Below, in pieces: positions 35,613 to 43,531 of a stretch of 64,000 nt of DNA (the stretch's first letter is position 1; the number at the start of each line of letters is the position of its first letter). A model generated the notes under the pieces. It was not told the origin of the DNA. It saw only the letters and a program-made list of their open reading frames with translations, and ran no database searches. Made by a program: the position numbers and the translations under genes. This DNA comes from CAYWXV01 sp964462535. Lineage in GTDB: Bacteria; Bacteroidota; Ignavibacteria; OLB7. Where the stretch lies: the NCBI GenBank assembly GCA_964462535.1, contig CAYWXV010000007.1, positions 1 to 64,000 of the forward strand, read 5' to 3'.

Positions 35613-38297
35613 CTACTTGCCGATGTAGAGTCCGCCAATACCTTCTCGAAGATAGGCGAACGTGGTACTCATCTCGCTCGAAGTCATGATCGTGAGGACC
35701 ACGATGGCAAGAATGGCACCGAGGGCGTATCCGTAGACTTTCAACGGTTGAACGTCGTAGATGACAGCGGTCCCACGCAACACACGATAGACCATCCATG
35801 CAACAACACCCAGCATCACCGAGAATGTAGCCACTGCCATACCTGGCACACCCAGAGCCCGGTAGAGGATCATCGCAGGGATGATCAGGACCAGAACCGG
35901 GAGGGCGCCCCAGACGGAGATGACATATGCATCTCGGAAGAAGATGCGATTGCGCACGAACACGGCGCACAACCGAATCAAACCGGCGACGAGCATCATG
36001 ACGGTGAAGAAACAGGCCGTGAATGCGATGATCGCTATCACTGGTCGCCAAATCACGTAGTTCAACGCCTCCTTCATCCAATCGCTCGTAACGATGGCAC
36101 AGAGCGTCGCGTCGAACGACTCGTCCATCCTGTAGTAGTAGCAAAGAGACGCAACGATGAGGGCAAATGTCACGGCAACCACAAGGCCAAGCACAGTGGT
36201 GTGCACAGTCGAAAGGATTCGTTGATCGCGTATGTCGGAGTAGAAGTTGAATGGCCGGAGCAACGCCCGAAAGACGTTCTCACGAAAGCGTCGGGACGAA
36301 TTGATCAGCACGAGGAACGCGATGGCGCAACCAATCCCCGTTGCAATGAACAGTATCGTCGAAGGGGGCGTGTAGTCTCCGATCAACACCTCGGGAGGGC
36401 GCTGATCGGTGTAGAGAGCAGCGAGCATTGTGGCGCTCTGGCGAAGATCCCGATCCAGCCCGTACAGTCCACACGTCGCAACGTACTGATCATCGTTGTT
36501 GACGGTCAGCAACGGTCGATCGGTGCGGTAGTCGTTGAATGCCCAGTAGACACCCCCGGCAATGCCGACGTCGGCGATAACACCGTAGATGTCGCTGACG
36601 TATTTCGCCTGAGCCTCAATCGAGACGGAGTCGCTGTAACCGTTGTGATTGTTGAGCTGAACGAACTTTCCGTAGCTGATCAGAACAAGAGGCTTCTCCC
36701 CTTTGAGTTCCTTCCGGACGCGGAGCAGATGCGCTTTGGTCACCTGCGGACTGAGGTCGTAGGCGCTGATTGCGGCGATATCGGCAACCTTTCGGAGACC
36801 CGGGTCGCTCCAGTCCGAGGCAGAGACATAGAAGAGGCGATGGTCCAGGGAATCAACGATTCGTCTCATCGCCTGTACGGCTTTCAAGGCGGTCTCACTC
36901 CCTCCCGGTATCGCAGCACTTAGGCCAAATGCGATGACAGAGGTATGGATTGACGCCTCCTCGACCGTGAACCGCACGCGATCGCTCGCACGCTTCAGAT
37001 AGGAGGCATCCCCGAAGAGCGATGACGGAGGGGAGCCGATGGGAACATCGACGATCGCCATCAGGCCGAACTCATCGCAGAGTTGCAGCAGGTAGGGATG
37101 CGGCACACCGTCGACAAATCGAATGACGTTCACCCCCATATCTCGAATGGTCGAGATGTCCTGACGCATTTGCGCATAGGGGAGTGTGGCACCTCCAAGC
37201 TTCGAGTCTTCGACGTAGACAACCCCTCGCAGCTTGATGGGCTGACCGTTCAGAACGACCTCACCGACGGGATCCCCACCCTCAGGTGAGGGGGCGCCGG
37301 CACGAGTCTCGATCGAGCGGAAACCGACGTTGAGGAACTGCTCATCGACCAGTGCACCGCCGTATCGCACCTCGACGTGGGTCTCGTAGAGATTTGGAGT
37401 GCCTGGCCCCCAGAGCGACGGATTGGTCACGGGAACGGAGACCTCCAGTGTGGCCGTCCGTTTGCTCTGGAGGTTGAATGGGGCCTCGGCTTGACCCACG
37501 ACCGTGGCCGATGCCGAATCTGACGACGCGGATGCGCGAATGGACACAGACAGCTGGAAGTCGGCCGATGGATCGTTGATCGTTGTGGTCGACGACACGC
37601 CGCTGTCGGCCGGACGGGAGAGGAGCATCCCCTTTATCTCGCTGGAGATGACGTTGACACGAAACTTGGCCACCGCTCCCGCCCCCGATGTGCGGGCATC
37701 GAATCGAACGTCATCAACCCATACTCGCGGAACACCCACAAGGACTATGTCCCTGAAAATCCCTCCATATGTCCTATTCCCCAGGAGGAGTTTGCGCAAC
37801 GGCACTGTCGAGGTGTAATCGAGCCGGTTGGTCACCTCCACCGCGATAACATTACGCTCCTTCAGCCGGACCTCGTCGGGGATGGTGATCGTGAATGGCA
37901 TCCCGCTTTCGTGCTGCGCGACGAACTGTCCATTAATCGTGATCGTGCTTTGATACTGGATGCCGTAGCATTCCAGCTTCCATTTTCTGTTCGCAAGCAG
38001 GTCGCGCGTCAACGAAAAACTTCTTCGGAGGACGAAGTGGTCTTCGTCCGAATAAGAACAAGGGATCTGAAGCTGACTCCACGAATCACCTTCGTCAAAG
38101 GAAACCTGCCACGTCCCATTCAAGGGCAACACGGTTCTGGTGGTCGAGGACGTGAGGTGGCCGTAGACCTTCGGATCTTGTTGACCGGGAGGGCGGAGAA
38201 AGCCAACCGGCTGGTGTTGCGCCATCGTCACTGCGACGACGCCCACGAGCATTAGGAGCGATACGATCGATTGTCGAAGCGAAGCGGGGTTTCTCAT
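35613..38297 (-). CDS. GH2-like protein lacking catalytic glutamates, fused to a membrane domain
   Basis: This 894-aa protein begins with a signal peptide (core LLMLVGVVAVTMA) and then follows the glycoside hydrolase family 2 plan: jelly-roll (about 40-190), Ig-like domain (about 195-330) and TIM barrel (about 340-620). The barrel keeps the HPYLLQLCDEFGLMAIVD and YWAFNDYRTDRP segments. In place of the acid/base motif N-E it has Ala461-Ala462 (IAFGLSAAIP), and the nucleophile Glu is Ser541 (VLISYGKF). About 250 residues of several hydrophobic helices follow, resembling a Yip1-type membrane domain. It is therefore likely inactive as a glycosidase and may bind a glycan at the membrane. The start lies inside the duplicated contig end. 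Confidence 0.75.
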   Translation of the reverse strand: MRNPASLRQSIVSLLMLVGVVAVTMAQHQPVGFLRPPGQQDPKVYGHLTSSTTRTVLPLNGTWQVSFDEGDSWSQLQIPCSYSDEDHFVLRRSFSLTRDLLANRKWKLECYGIQYQSTITINGQFVAQHESGMPFTITIPDEVRLKERNVIAVEVTNRLDYTSTVPLRKLLLGNRTYGGIFRDIVLVGVPRVWVDDVRFDARTSGAGAVAKFRVNVISSEIKGMLLSRPADSGVSSTTTINDPSADFQLSVSIRASASSDSASATVVGQAEAPFNLQSKRTATLEVSVPVTNPSLWGPGTPNLYETHVEVRYGGALVDEQFLNVGFRSIETRAGAPSPEGGDPVGEVVLNGQPIKLRGVVYVEDSKLGGATLPYAQMRQDISTIRDMGVNVIRFVDGVPHPYLLQLCDEFGLMAIVDVPIGSPPSSLFGDASYLKRASDRVRFTVEEASIHTSVIAFGLSAAIPGGSETALKAVQAMRRIVDSLDHRLFYVSASDWSDPGLRKVADIAAISAYDLSPQVTKAHLLRVRKELKGEKPLVLISYGKFVQLNNHNGYSDSVSIEAQAKYVSDIYGVIADVGIAGGVYWAFNDYRTDRPLLTVNNDDQYVATCGLYGLDRDLRQSATMLAALYTDQRPPEVLIGDYTPPSTILFIATGIGCAIAFLVLINSSRRFRENVFRALLRPFNFYSDIRDQRILSTVHTTVLGLVVAVTFALIVASLCYYYRMDESFDATLCAIVTSDWMKEALNYVIWRPVIAIIAFTACFFTVMMLVAGLIRLCAVFVRNRIFFRDAYVISVWGALPVLVLIIPAMILYRALGVPGMAVATFSVMLGVVAWMVYRVLRGTAVIYDVQPLKVYGYALGAILAIVVLTIMTSSEMSTTFAYLREGIGGLYIGK

Positions 38298-38325
38298 GCG
38301 CAGATGACGGATGCCGGCACGCGTA

Positions 38326-38425
38326 NNNNNNNNNNNNNNNNNNNNNNNNNNNNNNNNNNNNNNNNNNNNNNNNNNNNNNNNNNNNNNNNNNNNNNNNNNN
38401 NNNNNNNNNNNNNNNNNNNNNNNNN
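38326..38425. other. Assembly gap (100 N) flanked by identical 55-nt contig ends
   Basis: The 55 bases before the gap (38271-38325) and after it (38426-38480) are identical. This is what a k-mer assembler leaves when two contigs overlap by one k-mer of 55 and a scaffolder inserts Ns. The true sequence is probably continuous after deleting 155 bases. The copies contain the first codons of the GH2-like gene. Confidence 0.85.
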
Positions 38426-38594
38426 TTGTCGAAGCGAAGCGGGGTTTCTCATGCGCAGATGACGGATGCCGGCACGCGTAGGTGGATTGACGATGTGGAG
38501 CAACAGAAGCGCCGGGTAGGGGGCACTGGTAAGGCGCCGCAAAGGTACGAACGCGCCCCCGATCGCACCAACGGGAGCCAATGCAATTGCGAAG

Positions 38595-38795
38595 TCACAC
38601 GGATCGAATGTGCCGGCGAAGATGAAATGCCCGCCACCCCCTTCTTCTCCGTCCTCCCAATCCCGTGAAGGGTGTTATCAGAACGATCGGCGTTGGCTCG
38701 ACCATGCGGACGTTGCCAGCATCAACAGCGGCAAGGACAAATGCAAGTGCGAGCATGGCAACAGCGCGTTTGACTCTTCTTACCACACGTTCCAT
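38595..38795 (-). CDS. Possible 66-aa exported small protein
   Basis: Its ATG (38793-38795) directly follows the TAA stop of the GT9 gene. The peptide has basic residues and then a hydrophobic stretch (AVAMLALAFVLAA, residues 12-24) like a signal peptide, then a short polar part ending in a run of Arg. I do not recognise a family. It may be chance; the immediate stop-start contact is the main support. Confidence 0.35.
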   Translation of the reverse strand: MERVVRRVKRAVAMLALAFVLAAVDAGNVRMVEPTPIVLITPFTGLGGRRRRGWRAFHLRRHIRSV

Positions 38796-39794
38796 TTACA
38801 TCGGACTCACTGTATTACCAATCGTGGCGATAACCCGGTGAACATCGATGTCCCGCATGCAACGATGATGACCGAGCGGGCAGGCCGATCCCCCGTGAAT
38901 CGAACAGGGCCTGCACGGTAGATCACTGATCCCCACCGATGTGGATCCGGGGCTGATTGGGCCAAATCCAAACTCCGGCACGGTGGGACCGAAGATGGCG
39001 GTTACTGGTACGCCGACGGCGGAGGCCAGATGGATCGGAGCGCTGTCATTCGCCACCACCCGACCGGCCATGGAAATGAGGGCCAGAAGTTGTGGAAGCG
39101 AAACAGCGCCGGCAGCGTTATCCGTTGGTGGCAATCCTCCCTCGGATGCGATTGCCCTGCACAACTCACTCTCGTTGACACTTCCAACCAGAACTGGTCG
39201 CCATCCCAGTCGAATCGATTGGCGAGCAACCTCCGCGAATCCGCTCTGAGTCCATCGTTTCGTAGCCCAGACCGATCCGGGCGCAAGGACCAGGATCGGG
39301 CGTTTCCCACCAAATCGGTGACGCATCTCCCCCATTGCCTGTACGTTCGGAATCAGCCAGGGTCGCGAATCAGTCTGCTGGAGTCCGGCTCGCTCAACCA
39401 GACGCGCATTCCGGGTCACTTCGTGCTCGCTTATGGTGTATCGTACGCGATCAGTCATCAGCCACGGCGCGTCGGCTACAGTGAACCCAACGCGACGCGG
39501 TATGCGAGATCGGTAGGCTATCCATCCCGAGCGAAGCGATCGGTGGGGCACGATCGATGTGTCATAGCCAACCGAGCGTATAGATGCGATAATTGATGCC
39601 GTACTTCCAGGCTGTGATTTATCCAGCCCGTGCACCCACGACAACGCCGGGTGGTCCTGAAGCAGTCCAGCGTACTCCGAGCGAACTATCATCCCGAAAC
39701 GGACTTCCGACGACTCGTCCTGTGCGCGAAGCATCGCGCTCGCGAGCACTGCATCGCCGAGGAATCCGGTTTGTATGATCAGTATGGTCCGCAG
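38796..39794 (-). CDS. Glycosyltransferase family 9 (heptosyltransferase-like)
   Basis: This GT9 protein probably adds a heptose or related sugar to lipopolysaccharide core. It has the C-terminal donor-site block NDSAPIHLASAVGVPVTAIFGPT and the two Cys segments PCRPCSIHGGSACPLGHHRCM. The only ATG/GTG/TTG start is GTG at 39749, but the codons just before it read RTILIIQTGFLGDA, the conserved acceptor-domain strand and loop. The frame opens right after the acyltransferase stop with no ATG, GTG or TTG, so I propose CTG at 39794 (332 aa). No Shine-Dalgarno is evident. Neighbouring lpxL supports an outer-membrane glycolipid role. Confidence 0.8.
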   Translation of the reverse strand: MRTILIIQTGFLGDAVLASAMLRAQDESSEVRFGMIVRSEYAGLLQDHPALSWVHGLDKSQPGSTASIIASIRSVGYDTSIVPHRSLRSGWIAYRSRIPRRVGFTVADAPWLMTDRVRYTISEHEVTRNARLVERAGLQQTDSRPWLIPNVQAMGEMRHRFGGKRPILVLAPGSVWATKRWTQSGFAEVARQSIRLGWRPVLVGSVNESELCRAIASEGGLPPTDNAAGAVSLPQLLALISMAGRVVANDSAPIHLASAVGVPVTAIFGPTVPEFGFGPISPGSTSVGISDLPCRPCSIHGGSACPLGHHRCMRDIDVHRVIATIGNTVSPM

Positions 39795-39818
39795 GGTTGC
39801 GATGAGAACAGGATGTAT

Positions 39819-40718
39819 TCAGGTGCGGTAATTCACCCCGGGCGTGTACTTCCAACGCCGGTGCGTCCAAAGCCAGAGATCGGGGTTTGTTTTGACAGCC
39901 TCCTCGAGGGCACGCGCGTATCTGCGTGTGAATTCATCACGCCCCTCGCTTGTGTCATCCAGGTCGTCGTGTGCCAGTTCGCGTATGCGCACGTGATAGC
40001 CTCCATCCGATCGACGCACAGCAAAGCCGCAGACGACGCGGGGTCTGAATCGGAGTGCAAGACGTGCGGGGGTTCCAAAGAAATATGTGGGGATGTCGAA
40101 AATAGAAACGAGTGGGTCCGGTGGCGCAGCAGATTGGTCCGCCAGCATTGCAAGTCCTCCACCCTCCGACAACACATCCAGTGCGGCGCGAGCAGCCCTG
40201 CTGGTTGCGATCACAGTGTTGCCACGGACAGTTCGCGTACGATTCAACTCCCCGCCATCATTCTGCTCCTTAACAACAATTGCGAAGGGTCGACCGGACA
40301 TCCATCCTGATGCAAGAGCCAGAAGCTCCCAGTTACCGACGTGTCCCGATAGGAGAATCAGCCCCCGCGGTAGAGTGCCCGTGATAAGCTCCAGACCTTC
40401 GAACGAAATCCAGCGGGTTAACGATCTGTCGGACAGATAACGAAGGAGCGGAAGTTCGAGGAGTACGGTGGCCACGTTGAGGAGAGCGCGCCGCACTAGA
40501 CGTCGCAGCTGACGCTCCGACAGCGACGGAAAGGCAAGCGCCAGATTAATCCTCACTACATCACGTCTGAGATTCAACACGAGGGCGGCCGCCGTCAATG
40601 GATACGCGGCCAGCCGCGCTGCCCGGAATGGGATGACGCGCATTATCGGACCGAAGAGAACGCGCCAGCCCAGCCGTTTCCAGCGCCCACCGCCGGTCAC
40701 ATCTATTCGTTCGTCCAC
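39819..40718 (-). CDS. LpxL/HtrB-type lysophospholipid acyltransferase
   Basis: This 299-aa protein belongs to the family that adds secondary acyl chains to lipid A. Its catalytic motif is SGHVGNWE (His-x4-Glu). Further family motifs are LADQSA and the C-terminal LWTHRRWK. A short hydrophobic N-terminal region (about residues 15-50) would tether it to the inner membrane. The start is GTG at 40718, overlapping the GWxTD gene by 16 nt, with another GTG at 40700 possible. The exact acyl donor and substrate cannot be told. Confidence 0.88.
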   Translation of the reverse strand: MDERIDVTGGGRWKRLGWRVLFGPIMRVIPFRAARLAAYPLTAAALVLNLRRDVVRINLALAFPSLSERQLRRLVRRALLNVATVLLELPLLRYLSDRSLTRWISFEGLELITGTLPRGLILLSGHVGNWELLALASGWMSGRPFAIVVKEQNDGGELNRTRTVRGNTVIATSRAARAALDVLSEGGGLAMLADQSAAPPDPLVSIFDIPTYFFGTPARLALRFRPRVVCGFAVRRSDGGYHVRIRELAHDDLDDTSEGRDEFTRRYARALEEAVKTNPDLWLWTHRRWKYTPGVNYRT

Positions 40719-42184
40719 TTCTTGTTCAGTAGTGCGTAGCGCTCCAACCAGTTTTCGTCCGTGGTTTCATGTGGCGCATTTGAGTGGACGATTACGTAGT
40801 GACCGGTCTGGCTCCGATCGACAAACACGAATTGGTAGCCAAGGCTGGTGTAACTCCAAATCTCGTACGGACGTGTATTGAAATCCTGCGGGTGCCTGTC
40901 GACGCCATCAGGTTGACCGTAGGTTAGAAGGATGCGGCCGGGGTCACTCGTCCAGCCATCTGGCGCCATTGTCGAGGAGTATCGATTGCGGGCTTCCTCG
41001 GCCCGCTTGTAATACGCCGCCCGATACTCGTTTTCAGGCGTCTCCGGCACGTCGTCGCGGACCTGCCAGAACTGCGACAGGTGCCTCGCCTTCGCTTCGG
41101 GCCCGGACAAGCTTTCCCACACGTTTGACTCCGAAACCGTCGCAATGTACCTCGCCTTCGACCACTCCTTGTCGAGTTCAGATTCAGTCATGCCGGCAAA
41201 GAATGGTTCTACAAACAATCCGGGCGGACTCGTCGGGTTGTCGTTCGCGGAGGACTGATCTCGCGCCGCGATTCGCCTGGACGTATTCGCGTCAAAGAGT
41301 CTGAACCCCGCCGAGCTCATCGACATGGGTGCGCCGTCTGCCTGCAATCCGTCGTAGACGCGGACAATCAGTATGTAGTCTCCTGTAGCAAGCGAATCAA
41401 GTGGAAGGTGATCAGTCAGAATGAAGGCAGGGGGAAACGGAGCCGTCAATGTGTCGACCCGCTCGTAGAAGATCCTCTTGTTCGCCGCCACCGCCAACTG
41501 ATAGACAACCTCCATTGCGTCTGCACCCGAACGTCCTCCATTGTAGACCTCGAGATAACTGGAGACCATCGGCAATTCCCCCCTCACCTCGGCCACGATG
41601 TTCGGCACGACCATGTGACCGTTCTTGGAGAATGGACTGTTTGGATCGTCCTTGCGATAGAGTTGCTCGGCCAATTGAAGCGAGCTGACCTTGAACGCAT
41701 CGCGTCGGTACGCGGGGACTTCAAATTGAAACGTCGACGATCCGGTTCGCGTGGTGTCGTACAGATCTGTCACGTAGAGCGTGGCTGAATAGGGACCACT
41801 CGGCAATCCAATACGTCGAACGGCCATCACGGCCCGTGGTATGGTGTCATCTGGCGACGGGCTATCGACCAGGTTCCCCCACTCACTGATCAGTGAATCG
41901 TTCCCTGGGCTGTTTGACGGACGTAGCACCAGGCGAAAGAACACCCGCCCACGAGACACACCATCCTCCTCGGTCTTGCACATCACACCTCGATTCGAAA
42001 ACTGATATGCGAATTCAACAAGCGTCGTGCTGTCGTTGTTGGCGAAGAAGTAGTAGGCGTACACGAGCTGAAGACCGGTGGTCGGCGACTGTGCACCAAG
42101 CCGGGGCGCGGCAATCGCGAACACGAGACCGCTGACTATAAGCAGAAGGAATCGATGGTGGTTCAAGCAGCCATTGCAAGACAT
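40703..42184 (-). CDS. GWxTD domain-containing exported protein
   Basis: This 493-aa protein has a signal peptide (core FLLLIVSGLVFAIAA, after LNHH) and, near residue 411, the GWxTD-type motif in APDGWTSDPGRILLTYGQPD followed by EIWSYTSLGYQFVFVD. GWxTD domains are found almost only in Bacteroidota-group and related phyla, in periplasmic or surface proteins of unknown function. ATG 42184 was chosen because it gives the signal peptide at the N-terminus. The gene ends 16 nt inside the acyltransferase gene, so both are likely on one transcript. Confidence 0.85.
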   Translation of the reverse strand: MSCNGCLNHHRFLLLIVSGLVFAIAAPRLGAQSPTTGLQLVYAYYFFANNDSTTLVEFAYQFSNRGVMCKTEEDGVSRGRVFFRLVLRPSNSPGNDSLISEWGNLVDSPSPDDTIPRAVMAVRRIGLPSGPYSATLYVTDLYDTTRTGSSTFQFEVPAYRRDAFKVSSLQLAEQLYRKDDPNSPFSKNGHMVVPNIVAEVRGELPMVSSYLEVYNGGRSGADAMEVVYQLAVAANKRIFYERVDTLTAPFPPAFILTDHLPLDSLATGDYILIVRVYDGLQADGAPMSMSSAGFRLFDANTSRRIAARDQSSANDNPTSPPGLFVEPFFAGMTESELDKEWSKARYIATVSESNVWESLSGPEAKARHLSQFWQVRDDVPETPENEYRAAYYKRAEEARNRYSSTMAPDGWTSDPGRILLTYGQPDGVDRHPQDFNTRPYEIWSYTSLGYQFVFVDRSQTGHYVIVHSNAPHETTDENWLERYALLNKKWTNE

Positions 42185-42240
42185 GTCACGCCTCGTTGGA
42201 TAAGAAGGACAATCACCGGAGGGCATCACGATCAACGTGA

Positions 42241-42348
42241 AGAGCCCGTCCACGCCTGCGTGCCGGGCTAAGCCCTGGCGCCGGCGAAGACGGGCTCTCC
42301 GTCACGACGGACCGTCGGGAAGAGGATTGTTCCGTCCTCCCGACGGTC
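42241..42348 (-). terminator. Two hairpins after the PorV-like gene
   Basis: Two inverted repeats stand in tandem: GACCGTCGGGA/TCCCGACGGTC (42310-42320 with 42338-42348) and AGAGCCCGTC/GACGGGCTCT (42241-42250 with 42289-42298). No T-run follows either. They may end or attenuate transcription before the GWxTD gene. Confidence 0.5.
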
Positions 42349-42359
42349 GTACGCATGCT

Positions 42360-43403
42360 CTAGTTGAAGGCCACGCTCGCCGAGATCTGGTTAACAAGAC
42401 CTAGCGTCTTATGAGGACGCAGGCCATAGTCTATTTGCCCGAGGAACGAACCCGTCTGATACCGGACGCCGATTCCACCCGAAACGCCGAAGGCCTCTTC
42501 GGTTCCGCTTTGAAAGCCGACACGCGCAGCGATCAGGTCGGACCAGAGGTACTCGACGCCAAGTGAAACGAATTCGCCTCGATCCGAGGCCGTCGAGAAC
42601 TCCGACGAAGCCAGGAGACGCGAGTCCTCTTCATCGATCACACGTGCCGAAAGACCGGCACGGAAGGTGAGCGGAAGCGTCCCTTCCAGCGGCTCGATCT
42701 GAACGTCAGGGTTCTGGTTACCCGTCGTCTGGTCGACACCTCCCGAACGGACCAGGTTTGAGCCCGTGTACTTGAGTGACGACGACAGATTCTGAATGAC
42801 AAAACCAAGACGCATGCCCCAAAGACCGGGCTCATACATCGTACCGACGTCGAACGCCACGCCACTCGTGCTAAGCGAGGCCAGACTGAGGTTGATGAAC
42901 TTGCCGGTCACGCCGAAGCTGAACTGATCGGTCATTTGCCCCGCGAACGTTGCCCCGATTGATAGATCGCGAGCCGTATAAGTTTCTCCGGTTCCGTCCT
43001 GCTGGAACATTGTCGTTACAGGAATGTCATCCGACCCGTAACTGATAAGACTGATACCACCCTTGTATTGATCACCGATCGGGAAGGTGGCGCCGGCGAA
43101 GTTGTGCGTCATGCCGGCAAACATGGAACCGTAGCTGTACGACACGCTTGCGCCGCGTAACTGCGTTATGCCCGCGGGATTCCAGTATAGCGCCGACACG
43201 TCATCGGAAACACCAGAGAATCCTGAGCCCATACCAACCGCACGTGCCCCGACAGGAATGTTCAGGAAGTTCCCCATGCCCACACCGACTTTCGAAAAGT
43301 CGTTCTCCTTGTCCAGCGGATTTGTCGCTTCCTGAGCTACGATTGGCGCGGCGGCAAAAGCCACGCAGATCGCGGTCAGGGTTGCCTTGTATAGTCTGTT
43401 CAT
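42360..43403 (-). CDS. PorV/PorQ-family outer-membrane protein
   Basis: This 347-aa protein has a signal peptide (core LTAICVAFAAAPIVA). It then has the family's opening block FLNIPVGARAVGMGSGFSGVSDDVSALYWNPAGI and a beta-barrel-like series of strands ending in Phe-Asn. PorV and its relatives are outer-membrane shuttle or assembly proteins of type IX secretion and similar systems. The link to a 1301-aa secreted neighbour fits that picture. ATG 43403 was chosen for the signal peptide; the frame extends 264 bases further without sense. Confidence 0.88.
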   Translation of the reverse strand: MNRLYKATLTAICVAFAAAPIVAQEATNPLDKENDFSKVGVGMGNFLNIPVGARAVGMGSGFSGVSDDVSALYWNPAGITQLRGASVSYSYGSMFAGMTHNFAGATFPIGDQYKGGISLISYGSDDIPVTTMFQQDGTGETYTARDLSIGATFAGQMTDQFSFGVTGKFINLSLASLSTSGVAFDVGTMYEPGLWGMRLGFVIQNLSSSLKYTGSNLVRSGGVDQTTGNQNPDVQIEPLEGTLPLTFRAGLSARVIDEEDSRLLASSEFSTASDRGEFVSLGVEYLWSDLIAARVGFQSGTEEAFGVSGGIGVRYQTGSFLGQIDYGLRPHKTLGLVNQISASVAFN

Positions 43404-43482
43404 TCGTATATCTCCACAGAATGTGTTTGCTGCAAGTGATCTGAAGCACCTTGACTGTTGTCGACTGTCGTCAAGCGAGTCA

Positions 43483-43520
43483 GGGATATTCCCTCCCGCA
43501 AAACCGCGGAAGGGAATCCC
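43483..43520 (-). terminator. Hairpin between the secreted protein gene and the PorV-like gene
   Basis: The arms GCGGAAGGGAATCCC (43506-43520) and GGGATATTCCCTCCCGC (43483-43499) pair over most of their length, with one G-U and a small bulge, on the minus strand. It lies 12 nt beyond the stop of the upstream gene. There is no T-run. Confidence 0.45.
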
Positions 43521-43531
43521 GACATCGCTTG

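Noticed and set aside
38271..38480. 55-bp direct repeat as a mobile element or attachment site
   Set aside because: The copies flank a 100-N run exactly, and the second gap shows the same length, so an assembly artefact explains both.
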